Origin: Bartonella vinsonii subsp. vinsonii
Lineage (GTDB): Bacteria > Pseudomonadota > Alphaproteobacteria > Rhizobiales > Rhizobiaceae
Reading direction: 5' to 3'
Length of the DNA stretch: 64,000 nucleotides
Assembly (NCBI RefSeq): GCF_902825235.1
Contig: NZ_CADEAJ010000008.1
Location: 1 to 64,000 of the forward strand
Shown: positions 1 to 9,341 of the stretch, one piece after another
Layout of the letters: each line of letters begins with the position of its first letter
How positions within the stretch are numbered: the stretch's first letter is position 1
Translations under genes and position numbers: made by a program
The notes under the pieces: model-generated
What the model saw: the letters and a program-made list of their open reading frames with translations, nothing else
Databases searched by the model: none
Told to the model about the DNA's origin: nothing

Positions 1-90
1 CCAATAATGTGATTCCCAGTAAGGAACTGATCATCTCAAATTGCTATCTTTAAGAAAAGAAAAAAAGATTCATGAAAGGGGGCTTTAAAT

Positions 91-145
91 ACCCTTTGAA
101 AGGTCTTTGAAGACCCTGTGAGAACCCCTTAAAAACCCTTTGAAA
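91..145. repeat. Short degenerate repeat stretch beside the tRNA gene
   Basis: The core CCCTTTGAAA occurs twice (about 92-101 and 139-148, the second running into an A tract), and between them lies a 6-bp inverted repeat, GGTCTT/AAGACC, at 102-115. No coding frame is visible in bases 1-261. The meaning is unknown; such repeats next to a tRNA gene can be leftovers of integration events, but nothing here proves that. Confidence 0.35.
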
Positions 146-261
146 AAAAATAAATTGGTACAAAACCTACTGTCAAATTATACAAAACTTGGTGGCAAGC
201 TACACCGAACCTTAAAAAAACACATGTAAAATCAATAAGTTATTGGTTGGTAAAAACTAAG

Positions 262-351
262 TGGCGGAGGGGGTGGGATTCGAACCCACGGTACAGTCTC
301 CTGCACGCCGGTTTTCAAGACCGGTGCCTTAAACCGCTCGGCCACCCCTCC
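262..351 (-). tRNA. tRNA-Ser (anticodon UGA)
   Basis: On the minus strand a 90-nt cloverleaf runs from GGAGGGGTGGCC to an encoded CCA end. The acceptor stem GGAGGGG pairs with CCCCTCC, the D arm reads GCCGAGCGG, the anticodon loop is CTTGAAA with TGA in the centre, and a long variable arm precedes the TTCGAATCC T loop. The long variable arm and the UGA anticodon identify serine, reading UCA and related codons. It stands alone with no partner gene next to it. Confidence 0.97.
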
Positions 352-1266
352 AAACTAAGTATGCCTTTTTACAAAGTTCTTGCAAAAGGTCAATCATTTA
401 AATGGGATTCTAAACGTTTTTAATAAAATTGCTTGAATCCAAATCAAATAATTTTTAAGTTCGACATCTATCAGAAGAGAACTGAAACCAGTAATCTTAT
501 TTTAAAGTGAATATTTTTCCGAAAGAAATGAAAAGTTGATGTAATATCCAATGAAATCTCCCATTTTATTATCTACAGAAGCTATAAGAATTCAATAATT
601 TTACTTCTTTTCTATTCTGATTGTTGCTCTCTCATATGCCACTGTAAAAACTATGTGAAAAAGATTCAATGTGAAATAAATTCGTATAATTCCTATTTTA
701 ATGCCTGTAGACGCAAAAGAAACAGGCCTCTTATAAACTTCATTGAATCCAGCTTATGAATACAATATTGTCACTTGATTTATTTTAAAACTATCTTTCA
801 TTAAGGGCGATTTTTAGAAATTTCTGCGTGTCATTCTAACCTTAAGTCCAGTTTCTCACATTATTTTAGAGCAGAATAGTTCATGTATTAATGTCTCAAA
901 ATTTTAGAAATGATGTCTAATTATTGGGAGCGTTTGTTGAGCATTATGCTTTTTTCGCATTAAATGAGAGTGATTTAACATTTGTAATGTAGAATCATCC
1001 TACTTATTCACAGTTTATATTGCGATATCATATCTTTTATAATATGTTGATTTTCTTATTTTTTAATTCATTTATACTGTACTTTTTTGTTGCAAAAAAC
1101 CATAAAATGGTTAATATTGTATTAATTTCTTGATTAAGGTCAATTTTTCGAGATAGTGTAGGCGCGCGAGGGGAATCATCTAAAAATATGAATTTCCCTA
1201 TCGCATACAGCAAGGTGCGGTGTGTTTTTTGCAGTATATATTCAATAGAAATAAGCGGGCTGACAG
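352..1266. other. Long gene-free region between tRNA-Ser and the RlpA gene
   Basis: About 915 bases without a convincing gene in any frame; stops are frequent on both strands and the stretch is strongly AT-rich. It holds a 6-bp inverted repeat GCCTGT/ACAGGC at 703-727 with a 13-base loop. The leader of the next gene must lie towards its right end. No recognisable gene remnant could be identified. Confidence 0.6.
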
Positions 1267-2148
1267 ATGCTTTTAATTAGCAAAGAAAAATTTATTTCCA
1301 TTCTTAATTCGACATTTCAATTCGTTTCTGTAATAGCTATTTCTCAGTTATTAGTATCTTGCTGTGCAAGTGAAACAGCATATTTGGGAGTAAAAAGTTT
1401 TTATCATAATAATAAGCCAACTGACGTAAAAACTGTTGTTCTTTCTAAAAAAAAATCAAGTGAGCAAAACAAATCAAAAGAAAAGAGAAGCGGGCGCTCC
1501 ATTGTCGGTAAACCTTACCAAATCAAAGGAAAGTGGTATTATCCCCAACATGATCCAGCCTATGAACGTATTGGAGAAGCATCATGGTATGGTTCAGATT
1601 TTCATGGACGTTTAACTGCAAACGGTGAAATCTATGATATGAATCTCTTGACGGCGGCTCATCCCACAATGCCTTTACCCAGTTATGCTCGTGTTACTAA
1701 TCTAAAAAATGGATCTTCTATTATTGTTAGAGTGAACGATCGTGGTCCTTTTATGAAAGAAAGAATCATTGATTTATCAAAACGAGCCGCAGAGATACTT
1801 GGTTATGCAAATGCAGGTGTGGCAAATGTTAAAGTGGAGTATATTTCTGAAGCACCAGTGGGATATTATGATGCTGCTTATTTAATGGCTTCTTATACAT
1901 CAGGAAATGACACGCCATCTTCATTAGTATTGGCAAATCTCCAGAAAGAAAGAGAAAACGTCATGCCAGCAAGATTTGCTGCAGTGAGTCAAAAACGGTT
2001 AGACGAAATTGCAATTGAACAAAAGAAATTCAACAAAACACTTTCAATAAGATTACCGGAGATTGGTCCTGTTTTGGTTGATAAACCGATTTCACTTGAT
2101 CAAGTAGCTTTTATGAGTAAGCCGAGTAAAAAAATAACAATCAACTGA
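1267..2148 (+). CDS. rlpA: RlpA-family septal ring lytic transglycosylase, lipoprotein
   Basis: The family consists of outer-membrane lipoproteins with a double-psi beta-barrel; some members cleave peptidoglycan strands lacking stem peptides at the division site. The N-terminus has a hydrophobic stretch ending in a lipobox, LVSC, with the lipidated Cys at about residue 32. A basic linker (residues 58-77) precedes the barrel at about 103-193, which carries SWYGSDFHGRLTANGE and RVNDRGPF, including the Glu (~121) and Asp (~158) at the family's catalytic positions. Unlike E. coli RlpA, no SPOR domain follows; the last 100 residues are low in recognisable features. The position upstream of a DacA-like gene is common in Rhizobiales and fits a cell-wall role. 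Enzyme activity is inferred. Confidence 0.85.
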   Translation: MLLISKEKFISILNSTFQFVSVIAISQLLVSCCASETAYLGVKSFYHNNKPTDVKTVVLSKKKSSEQNKSKEKRSGRSIVGKPYQIKGKWYYPQHDPAYERIGEASWYGSDFHGRLTANGEIYDMNLLTAAHPTMPLPSYARVTNLKNGSSIIVRVNDRGPFMKERIIDLSKRAAEILGYANAGVANVKVEYISEAPVGYYDAAYLMASYTSGNDTPSSLVLANLQKERENVMPARFAAVSQKRLDEIAIEQKKFNKTLSIRLPEIGPVLVDKPISLDQVAFMSKPSKKITIN

Positions 2149-2482
2149 TTAAAGCTATTGTGAGAAAAAGAAATTTTATTTCTGGACTGTATAATTTTCG
2201 AATTACAGACATTTGGTAAAAGTGGTTATTTTTATTGAGATTTTTATTTTAAAAGTAGATGTGCATGGAAGGCTTGTTACGCTTTATCTACCTAAAATTG
2301 AAAATAAATTTTATGTGTGAAATGAAAAAAGGAGCATAAAATGTGGGTTTGTTTTGGGGCGACTGATTGAAAGAGCAATTTGTTCTAAGTTTGTGGTGAT
2401 TCTCAGTTTGCAGAAATAAACAAATCTTTTCTTTTATAATGCGCTTCTTTATGCTGATTCTTGAGATGTGGGAGAATCAGCT
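2149..2482. other. Intergenic region upstream of the DacA-like gene
   Basis: About 330 AT-rich bases with no credible gene. It should hold the end of the rlpA transcript and the promoter of the downstream run, but no terminator hairpin with a clear T tract was found. A good Shine-Dalgarno sequence, GGGAG, sits at its right end, eight bases before the ATG at 2483. Confidence 0.5.
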
Positions 2483-3646
2483 ATGTGTATAGCATTAAGG
2501 GTTTTATTTACCTTACTTTGTATGTTGACGTTGGAGGAGCAGGGAAGAGCACAAAATTTTCAAATTTCTGCATCTCAAATACTGCTATTAGATGATAACA
2601 CAGATACAATACTTTATGAAAAAAAAAGTGATATTGCTTTTTTTCCTGCTTCGTTAACAAAATTAATGACGGCTGAAGTCATATTTCACCAATTAAAAGA
2701 AGGTTTGTTAAGTCGTACACAAAAGTTCAAGGTAAGTGAAAATGCTTGGCGCAAGGGAGGGGCACCTTCCGGTACAACCACGATGTTTGCAGAAGTAAAA
2801 GCAGAAGTGAGTGTTTCTGATCTTTTGCGTGGTTTAATTATTGTCAATGGGAATGACGCAGCGATTATCCTTGCTGAAGGAATAGCGGGAAGCGAGGTTG
2901 ATTTTGCAAAACTCATGAATCAGAGAGCTAAAACACTCGGATTGTTGCATAGCCACTTTGTTAACGCAACGGGACTTCCTGAAGAGGGCCAGTTTGTGAC
3001 ATTGCGTGATATGATTATATTAGCGCGTCATATTGTTCATGAATATCCCGATTATTATGCGCTTTACCGTGAACCTGATTTTACCTGGAATAAGATTTTT
3101 CAACAGAACAAAAATCCTCTTCTTTCTAAAGAAATTGGTGTAGAAGGATTTAGCTCCGGATATAGTAAGGAAGAAGGTTTTTCAATAGTTGCTACTGTTT
3201 ATGAAAATCATCGACGTCTTTTTTTAGCAATAAATGGTTTGCAAAAGAGGAAAGACTATACAAAAGAAGTAGAACACATTCTTCAATGGGGAATGACAGC
3301 TTTTGATCTTAAAACGATTTTCACAAAAGGAGAAGCTATTGGTCACGCTTCTGTTTATGGTGGGGTGCGAAATTCTGTTCCACTTATTGTTAAAGAGCCC
3401 ATAAGCTTTATGCTTTCAAATGAAAAAAAAATGAATATTAAAGCAAAAATTAAATATCATGGTCCATTGAAAGCTCCTATCGTTTCAGGACAGCCAATTG
3501 GTGTTCTTCAAATTTTAGAAGATAAAAAAGTTTTTCTTGAAAAACCAGTTTTTGCTGGAATTAATGTTCAGAAGGGAAGTTTCTTTACAAAAGTAAAAGA
3601 TGCATTCTATGAAATAACAATCGGATGGTTACGAAAATATTTATAG
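2483..3646 (+). CDS. dacA: D-alanyl-D-alanine carboxypeptidase family protein (PBP5-like) with altered catalytic motifs
   Basis: PBP5-type enzymes remove the terminal D-Ala of peptidoglycan stem peptides in the periplasm. I chose the ATG at 2483 over a GTG 15 bases upstream because GGGAG lies eight bases before it and a signal peptide begins there (cleavage probably after GRA, residue 23). The SxxK motif is intact, SLTK at residues 57-60. The second motif, normally SGN, reads NGN (122-124), and the third, normally KTG, reads SSG (224-226). The rest of the fold, including GGAPSGT and NATGLP, and the C-terminal domain look complete. Loss of the KTG lysine suggests reduced or altered activity. 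It leads the tmk-holB-metG run (31-base gap to tmk). Confidence 0.85.
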   Translation: MCIALRVLFTLLCMLTLEEQGRAQNFQISASQILLLDDNTDTILYEKKSDIAFFPASLTKLMTAEVIFHQLKEGLLSRTQKFKVSENAWRKGGAPSGTTTMFAEVKAEVSVSDLLRGLIIVNGNDAAIILAEGIAGSEVDFAKLMNQRAKTLGLLHSHFVNATGLPEEGQFVTLRDMIILARHIVHEYPDYYALYREPDFTWNKIFQQNKNPLLSKEIGVEGFSSGYSKEEGFSIVATVYENHRRLFLAINGLQKRKDYTKEVEHILQWGMTAFDLKTIFTKGEAIGHASVYGGVRNSVPLIVKEPISFMLSNEKKMNIKAKIKYHGPLKAPIVSGQPIGVLQILEDKKVFLEKPVFAGINVQKGSFFTKVKDAFYEITIGWLRKYL

Positions 3647-3676
3647 TATGCGCTAAATAAAGGATAAGGTTTATAG

Positions 3677-4348
3677 GTGTCAGGGTATTTTATCACATTT
3701 GAAGGGGGAGACGGAGTAGGAAAATCAGCGCAAGTTCATAATCTTTATGAGCATCTTAAGGGCAGGGGCTATGAAGTTGTTATGACACGAGAACCAGGAG
3801 GGACGCGAGGTGCAGAAGCAATCCGCCATATTTTATTGTCGGGTCAAGCACAACAGTATGGGCCTTTAATTGAAGCTGTCTTGTTTACAGCTGCACGCAT
3901 TGATCATGTTACCGAGGTAATTGCACCTGCTTTGCAAGAAGGAAAAGTTATCTTATGTGATCGCTTTGTTGATTCTACACGTGCTTATCAAGGACTCAAT
4001 GATAAAGTAAGTTCTTCTACTCTTTCTATTTTAGAACGTGTTGCACTCAATGGAATCATGCCTAATTTAACATTTTTATTAGATATATCGGCAGAATATG
4101 CTATGGAACGTGCAAATACTCGAAGGTCTTTGGAAAGCGTAAATTATATAAGTAAAAAAGCAGAAACAATTGATTATTTTGAAAAAGATAATTTGGAAAT
4201 TCAAGAACAAAGACGCAAAGCTTTTCTTCGATTGGCAGAACAGGAGCCTCATAGGTTTCGTGTGATTGATGCAACGGATACAATGCGCGTTGTTGCAGAT
4301 CAAATAAAAAGTATTTGTGATCAAGCAATGATGGACCATTTTATATGA
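3677..4348 (+). CDS. tmk: Thymidylate kinase
   Basis: Phosphorylates dTMP to dTDP with ATP, a cytoplasmic step needed for all dTTP synthesis. The protein starts at a GTG preceded by AGGATAAGG. It shows the P-loop GGDGVGKS (residues 10-17), the REPGGT substrate motif (38-43) and the DR motif in CDRFVDSTRAYQG (about 94-106). Length (223 aa) is slightly above the usual 205-215. The stop overlaps the start of holB as ATGA, a sign of translational coupling; this tmk-holB pair is conserved widely in bacteria. Confidence 0.96.
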   Translation: MSGYFITFEGGDGVGKSAQVHNLYEHLKGRGYEVVMTREPGGTRGAEAIRHILLSGQAQQYGPLIEAVLFTAARIDHVTEVIAPALQEGKVILCDRFVDSTRAYQGLNDKVSSSTLSILERVALNGIMPNLTFLLDISAEYAMERANTRRSLESVNYISKKAETIDYFEKDNLEIQEQRRKAFLRLAEQEPHRFRVIDATDTMRVVADQIKSICDQAMMDHFI

Positions 4349-5400
4349 GTGATGTAAATACTTTACGTCAATATGATGATATCGATACAGTTTTATCACC
4401 TTTACAGAATAATATGATTTTTGGTCATGAAGAGGCACGCCACTTTTTAGCACAAATGCATAAAGCAGGGCGTTTACATCATGCGTTATTGTTCGAAGGA
4501 GAGCAGGGGATTGGAAAAGCCACATTGGCATTTCATCTTGCTTGGAATATTTTAAGTTCTCAAAAAGGCAATTTCTTGCAGCCAGAGCATAATTCTATTA
4601 TTTGGCGCCAAATGACTAAAGGCAGTCATCCTAGTCTTTTGCATATTTCACGTCGCTTTGATTTAAAAACGCAAAAATTCAAAACAGGTGTACTCATTGA
4701 AGATATCCGCGACGTTATGCATTTTTTAAGCCAAACATCACAAGATAATGGGTGGCGTATTGTTATCATTGACCCCGCAGATGATATGAATAAAAGCGCT
4801 GCTAATGCCATTCTTAAAACGCTTGAGGAACCTCCTAAAAAGACATTATTCATTCTTATTACCCATTCTCTAGGAAGATTGCTCCCAACAATTCGTTCAC
4901 GATGCCAAAAAATTTCTTTGCGACCATTGCATAATGATGAAATGAAAAAAGTTCTTACACATATCTTTTCCCATCAAAATTTACCTGATGAAAAAACTAT
5001 TGAAATGGTTATAGAAAGATCCAAAGGAAATCCTAGAAAAGCTGCCTTGCTTATTTGCCATAGTGCTTTTGAAATCGTTAGAACCATTGATACTCTCTTG
5101 GAACAGTCTGTTTGCAATCCAACAGTTGTACACGCTCTTGCACAAACACTTTCTTCTCTTTCTTCAACTATTCAATTTCAACAATTTTGTGATGAAATTC
5201 TTGATAAAATTCAAAAAAAAGCTACCATACTTGTCGAAAAAGGGGAGTTGGCTCTCTCAAAACAATGTGCGCAAGCATGGCAGGAAATTCATCATGAGAT
5301 AGGGGAAACGCAATCATTTAATCTCGATAAGAAGCAATTCATTATTAACTTACTTTTTAGAGTTCATAAGATCATTCACGAGGGTGCGCTTTTTCCGTGA
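4345..5400 (+). CDS. holB: DNA polymerase III subunit delta prime
   Basis: Part of the clamp-loader complex that opens and places the beta clamp on primed DNA. The N-terminal AAA+ module has a P-loop-like EGEQGIGKATLA (about residues 48-59) and a conserved TIRSRCQ (SRC) motif near residues 179-185, where the arginine acts in trans on a neighbouring subunit's ATP site. The zinc-binding cysteines found in the E. coli protein are not evident, which is usual in alphaproteobacterial versions. The gene starts inside the stop of tmk. Length of 351 residues fits the alphaproteobacterial family. Confidence 0.92.
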   Translation: MSDVNTLRQYDDIDTVLSPLQNNMIFGHEEARHFLAQMHKAGRLHHALLFEGEQGIGKATLAFHLAWNILSSQKGNFLQPEHNSIIWRQMTKGSHPSLLHISRRFDLKTQKFKTGVLIEDIRDVMHFLSQTSQDNGWRIVIIDPADDMNKSAANAILKTLEEPPKKTLFILITHSLGRLLPTIRSRCQKISLRPLHNDEMKKVLTHIFSHQNLPDEKTIEMVIERSKGNPRKAALLICHSAFEIVRTIDTLLEQSVCNPTVVHALAQTLSSLSSTIQFQQFCDEILDKIQKKATILVEKGELALSKQCAQAWQEIHHEIGETQSFNLDKKQFIINLLFRVHKIIHEGALFP

Positions 5401-5461
5401 CAATGTGATTAACAGGCGTTATGTCAGTGTATCCTTTATTGCCTTTCACAATGAGTATGAC

Positions 5462-7021
5462 ATGCGTGACACATATTACATAACAACTCCAATTTTTTAT
5501 CCCAATGGCTCTCCACATATTGGTCATGCCTATAATGCAATTGCAAGCGATGTTTTAGCCCGTTTTCAACGGTTGGATGGCAAAAATGTATTTTTTCTTT
5601 CGGGTACGGATGAGCACGGTTTAAAAATGCAACAAACCGCAGCAGGATTAGGCATAACGCCTAAACAGCTTGCAGACCAAAACAGTGCAATATTTCAAAA
5701 AATGCTTGCAGTATTAAATTGTTCTAATGACGATTTCATCCGTACGACAGAAGAGCGCCATAATCAGGCTTGTCAAGAAATTTGGAAAAGAATGGAAGCG
5801 AATGGCGATATTTATCTTGGCCGTTATAGTGGTTGGTATTCGGTTCGTCAGGAAGCATATTATGAAGAAAAAGATACTGAAATTGGAGAAGATAACGTCC
5901 GTCGTGAAAAGGAGTTAGGCTCTCCAGTTGAATGGAATGAAGAAGAGAGTTATTTTTTCAGACTTTCCCGTTATGAAAAAGCCCTTCTTGAACATTATAA
6001 AAAACATCCTCATTTTATTGCTCCAACTGAACGGCGTAATGAAGTTATAAGTTTTATCAAATCGGGTTTAAAAGATATTTCTATTTCACGGGCAAGTTTT
6101 AATTGGGGAGTTACTGTTCCAAGAAATCCAAAGCATGTGATGTATGTCTGGGTTGATGCGCTTACAAATTATTTGTCAGCAATTGGCTTTTTCGATGAAA
6201 ATTCAAAAAAACGTGATTTTTGGCCTGCAAACACGCATATCATTGGTAAAGATATTCTTCGTTTTCATGCAGTGTATTGGCCAGCATTTTTAATGTCTGC
6301 TGGAATTGAATTGCCTAAGCATATTTTTGCCCATGGTTTTTTACTCAATCGCGGTGCAAAAATGTCAAAATCTATTGGAAATGTTGTTGATCCTTTTGAA
6401 ATGGTCGATCACTACGGTCTTGACCAGTTTCGTTATTTTCTTCTTCGTGAAGTACCCTTTGGACAAGACGGTAGTTATAGTCATGATAGTTTTGTGAATC
6501 GTATTAATGCCGACCTTGCTAATGATCTGGGTAATTTAGCACAGCGCTCTTTGTCTATGATTGCCAAGAATTGCAATGCAAAAGTTCCTATACCAGCTAC
6601 ATTTTTAGTTCAAGATGAACAGCTTTTAGAACAATCTCTTCAAGCACTTAAAACTGTACGCCAAGCTATGGCTTCTCATGGAATGCATTTAGCACTTTCA
6701 GCTATTTTTTCAGTGGTGGCAGAAGCTAATCGCTATTTTGCCAACGAACAACCTTGGAGTTTACGGAAAAATAATCCAGAAAGATTTTCTACAGTTCTCT
6801 ACATAACATTAGAAATTCTACGGCGGATAGGAATTATGCTCTTGCCTTTCATTCCACAATCAGCGGCTAAGCTTCTTGATAGTCTTGCCATTGCTGAAGA
6901 GGACCGGCTATTGCACCATATCAGTCATTCAAAAATTCAAAAAGGTCTTGATCTTCCACCACCAGAACCCATTTTCCCTCGTTATGTTCTTAAGAAAGAC
7001 GATACTGATCATGTTGATTGA
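5462..7021 (+). CDS. metG: Methionyl-tRNA synthetase
   Basis: Class I synthetase that charges tRNA-Met in the cytoplasm. A longer frame opens at 5384 inside holB, but the conserved N-terminus RDTYYITTPIFYPNGSPHIGHAY begins at the ATG at 5462, giving 519 residues, so that start was taken. The HIGH motif is at residues 19-22 and KMSKS at about 300-304. The connective peptide has GWYSVRQEAYYEE and lacks paired zinc-binding cysteines; the C-terminal dimerisation domain of E. coli MetG is also absent, matching the short alphaproteobacterial type. The end overlaps tatD by 11 bases. Confidence 0.96.
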   Translation: MRDTYYITTPIFYPNGSPHIGHAYNAIASDVLARFQRLDGKNVFFLSGTDEHGLKMQQTAAGLGITPKQLADQNSAIFQKMLAVLNCSNDDFIRTTEERHNQACQEIWKRMEANGDIYLGRYSGWYSVRQEAYYEEKDTEIGEDNVRREKELGSPVEWNEEESYFFRLSRYEKALLEHYKKHPHFIAPTERRNEVISFIKSGLKDISISRASFNWGVTVPRNPKHVMYVWVDALTNYLSAIGFFDENSKKRDFWPANTHIIGKDILRFHAVYWPAFLMSAGIELPKHIFAHGFLLNRGAKMSKSIGNVVDPFEMVDHYGLDQFRYFLLREVPFGQDGSYSHDSFVNRINADLANDLGNLAQRSLSMIAKNCNAKVPIPATFLVQDEQLLEQSLQALKTVRQAMASHGMHLALSAIFSVVAEANRYFANEQPWSLRKNNPERFSTVLYITLEILRRIGIMLLPFIPQSAAKLLDSLAIAEEDRLLHHISHSKIQKGLDLPPPEPIFPRYVLKKDDTDHVD

Positions 7022-7784
7022 TACCCATTGTCATCTTGATTTTGAAGATTTTTCAAAAGATTTGGATGATGTCGTCCAACGAGCTATAGATGCTGACGTT
7101 AAACGTATGATAACAATTTCAACACATGTTCATAAGTTGGATAAGCTTTTAGCAATTGCGCAAACCTATGAGCAAGTCTTTTGTTCTGTTGGTACACATC
7201 CAAATTATGCTCATGAAGAACAAAATATTACAGCTGAAAGGCTTATTCATCTCTCAAAGCATCCCAAAATCGTTGCATTTGGGGAAGTTGGTCTTGATTA
7301 TCATTATGATTATTCTTCACCAGAAGAGCAAAAGAAAGTTTTTCGAGAACATATCATTGCTTCTCGAGAAACACAGCTTCCTCTTGTTATACATTCACGC
7401 AATGCCGATTTGGATATGGAGAAAATATTACGTGAACAGATAAAAGAAGGTAATTTTCCATTTGTCCTTCATTGTTATTCGTCTGGGATGCGACTTGCCC
7501 GTGCCGGACTTGAACTTGGTGGTTATATTTCTTTTTCAGGTATTCTTACTTTTAAAAATGCACGTGAAATCCGTGAAATAGCAAAAATTGTGCCTCATGA
7601 GCATTTATTAGTGGAAACAGATGCACCATTTTTAGCTCCCATTCCTCATAGAGGTAAAACAAATGAGCCATCTTTTGTACGTTATACAGCAGCTATTTTG
7701 GCTGAAACGGTTGGCTTAAGTACTGAAGAAATAGCTCAGATAACAACGCACAATGCTTTTTGTTTATTTAGCAAAATGAAATAA
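7011..7784 (+). CDS. tatD: TatD-family metal-dependent hydrolase (putative DNase)
   Basis: TatD proteins are cytoplasmic TIM-barrel metalloenzymes; some members have 3'-5' exonuclease or DNase activity. The frame opens further upstream, but the conserved start MLIDTHCHLDF lies at 7011, overlapping metG by 11 bases. Metal ligands are visible as the HCH in DTHCHLD (residues 4-10), the Glu in FGEVGLDYHYD, HSR, HCYSSG and the final ETDAPFLAP. Length of 257 residues is typical. The metG-tatD-MBL hydrolase order is shared by many Rhizobiales and suggests one transcript. Confidence 0.93.
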   Translation: MLIDTHCHLDFEDFSKDLDDVVQRAIDADVKRMITISTHVHKLDKLLAIAQTYEQVFCSVGTHPNYAHEEQNITAERLIHLSKHPKIVAFGEVGLDYHYDYSSPEEQKKVFREHIIASRETQLPLVIHSRNADLDMEKILREQIKEGNFPFVLHCYSSGMRLARAGLELGGYISFSGILTFKNAREIREIAKIVPHEHLLVETDAPFLAPIPHRGKTNEPSFVRYTAAILAETVGLSTEEIAQITTHNAFCLFSKMK

Positions 7785-7795
7785 GGCAAAAGATT

Positions 7796-8617
7796 ATGTG
7801 TGATAAGTACCGATTTACAATATTAGGCTGTGGTCCCTCTCCAGGAGTGCCTCGCCCTAATGGCGATTGGGGAGCTTGTGATCCTCATAACCCTAAAAAC
7901 AAACGTTATAGAAGTTCTTTATTAGTCGAACGCATTCATACATCAGGAAAGAAAACAACAGTCGTTATTGATACTGGTCCAGATTTTAGATCACAAATGA
8001 TTGATGCTCATGTGAACCATCTTGATGCTGCACTTTATACACATTCTCATGCAGATCATATTCACGGTATTGATGATTTGCGCAGTTATGCACTTGCACA
8101 AAGATGTTTAATAGACATTTATGCCGATACGTTCACGCTAAAACATTTGAAAAATGCTTTTGGATATTGTTTTCAAAAACCAAAAGGTTCTTCTTATTCA
8201 CCCATTTTAAAAGAGCATCTCATCAATGAAAATAGTCAATTTGTCATTCAGGGGCAGGGTGGAGCAATAATCGTTAATACGCATTTGCAATGTCATGGGA
8301 ATATCCATTCTTTAGGTTTTCGTATTGGCAATGTTGCTTACTGTACAGATGTTAGTAAATTTCCTGAGGAAACATTGCCGAAATTAATGAATTTAGATGT
8401 ATTGGTTATTGAAGCCCTTCAATTTGAATCTCATCCAAGTCATCTTTCCGTTGATCAAGCATTACAATGGATAAAATACTTAAAACCAAAACAAGCCATA
8501 CTTACACATATGGATAGATCGCTTGATTATAATAATGTTGTAAATTATGTCCCATCACATGTTAAGCCTGCATATCAAGGACTTATTTTTGAAACAGAAG
8601 CACAAGCCTACTACTAA
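7796..8617 (+). CDS. MBL-fold metallo-hydrolase (PhnP-like)
   Basis: A cytoplasmic metallo-beta-lactamase-fold hydrolase. The signature THSHADHIHGIDDLR (about residues 82-96) supplies the binuclear zinc ligands, with further ligands in CHGNIHSLGF, YCTDVSKF and the late LTHMD. N-terminal GCGPSPGVPRP and GDWGACDP resemble PhnP-type cyclic phosphodiesterases, but no phosphonate genes lie nearby, so the substrate is unknown. It follows tatD after 11 bases and is probably the last gene of that operon. Confidence 0.85.
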   Translation: MCDKYRFTILGCGPSPGVPRPNGDWGACDPHNPKNKRYRSSLLVERIHTSGKKTTVVIDTGPDFRSQMIDAHVNHLDAALYTHSHADHIHGIDDLRSYALAQRCLIDIYADTFTLKHLKNAFGYCFQKPKGSSYSPILKEHLINENSQFVIQGQGGAIIVNTHLQCHGNIHSLGFRIGNVAYCTDVSKFPEETLPKLMNLDVLVIEALQFESHPSHLSVDQALQWIKYLKPKQAILTHMDRSLDYNNVVNYVPSHVKPAYQGLIFETEAQAYY

Positions 8618-8713
8618 ATATTCTGTTAACTAAAAGATTCTTTAAAATTCTAGCCTTTATTTTGTTTCACTTTCGTACTAATTGTGTCTTTTTTATGTTA
8701 AAGTGAGGTTTTT

Positions 8714-9076
8714 ATGTATAGGTATTTTAAGCGGGTAACATGCACTATGATTTTAGCAATTTCCTTGTCAGCATGTGGGGGACGTGTAGAAAAGAACATT
8801 TCCGTCACAACATTACACGATGGAGCAATGAGTTGCGCTGATATTCAGCGAGAATTTTTCGCTAATAAACGTCAAATTAATGACACTCTCGTAGAGCGAT
8901 CTAAGGCAAGAAACAAAAATGTAGCGTTAACAGCGGCAAGTGTTGTGTTTGTTCCTGCTTTATTTTTTCTAGATGTAAAGTCAAGCGAGAGCAACGAAAT
9001 CTCAGCTTTAAACAACCGTAATGCTGTTTTAAGTGATCTCGCACATATGAAACGTTGTAAATTACTACAACAATAA
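8714..9076 (+). CDS. Small lipoprotein of unknown function
   Basis: A 120-residue protein with a lipoprotein signal: basic N-terminus, hydrophobic core and lipobox LSAC, giving a lipidated Cys at residue 21. The mature part has two cysteines that might pair (about residues 43 and 116), a short hydrophobic stretch, ALTAASVVFVPALFFLDV, and a C-terminal segment, EISALNNRNAVLSDLAHMKRC, resembling small alphaproteobacterial lipoproteins of unknown role. It is separated by about 100 bases from the gene before it and followed by a strong hairpin terminator, so it is probably a single-gene transcript. Confidence 0.8.
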   Translation: MYRYFKRVTCTMILAISLSACGGRVEKNISVTTLHDGAMSCADIQREFFANKRQINDTLVERSKARNKNVALTAASVVFVPALFFLDVKSSESNEISALNNRNAVLSDLAHMKRCKLLQQ

Positions 9077-9105
9077 TTTTTTATTATTATAGCATATTTG
9101 TTTTT

Positions 9106-9142
9106 GGCTTTAAGTAATATTACTTAAAGCCAAGTTTTTTAA
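9106..9142 (+). terminator. Intrinsic terminator after the small lipoprotein gene
   Basis: A perfect 26-base palindrome at 9106-9131 (arms beginning GGCTTTAAGTAA) is followed by AAGTTTTTT. It sits 30 bases after the stop at 9076 and has the form of a Rho-independent terminator for the plus strand. Confidence 0.8.
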
Positions 9143-9341
9143 TATAGTATTTAAATTCTTATTATTTAAATACTTGTTATTTTTTAATATTCAACAAATT
9201 TTCGCCATAATCTTGTTTAAAAGATGAAGAGTGCGATTTAAATGTGATGAATGTGTCTAAAGCATGACCTTTATTTTTCATATCATATTATCGCATAATA
9301 TATATTATGGAACTTTTTTAAAACAACAAGAGGAGTATATT

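Noticed and set aside
4079..4531. 150-codon antisense frame across tmk and holB
   Set aside because: It lies opposite two well-supported, conserved genes and has a low-complexity translation.
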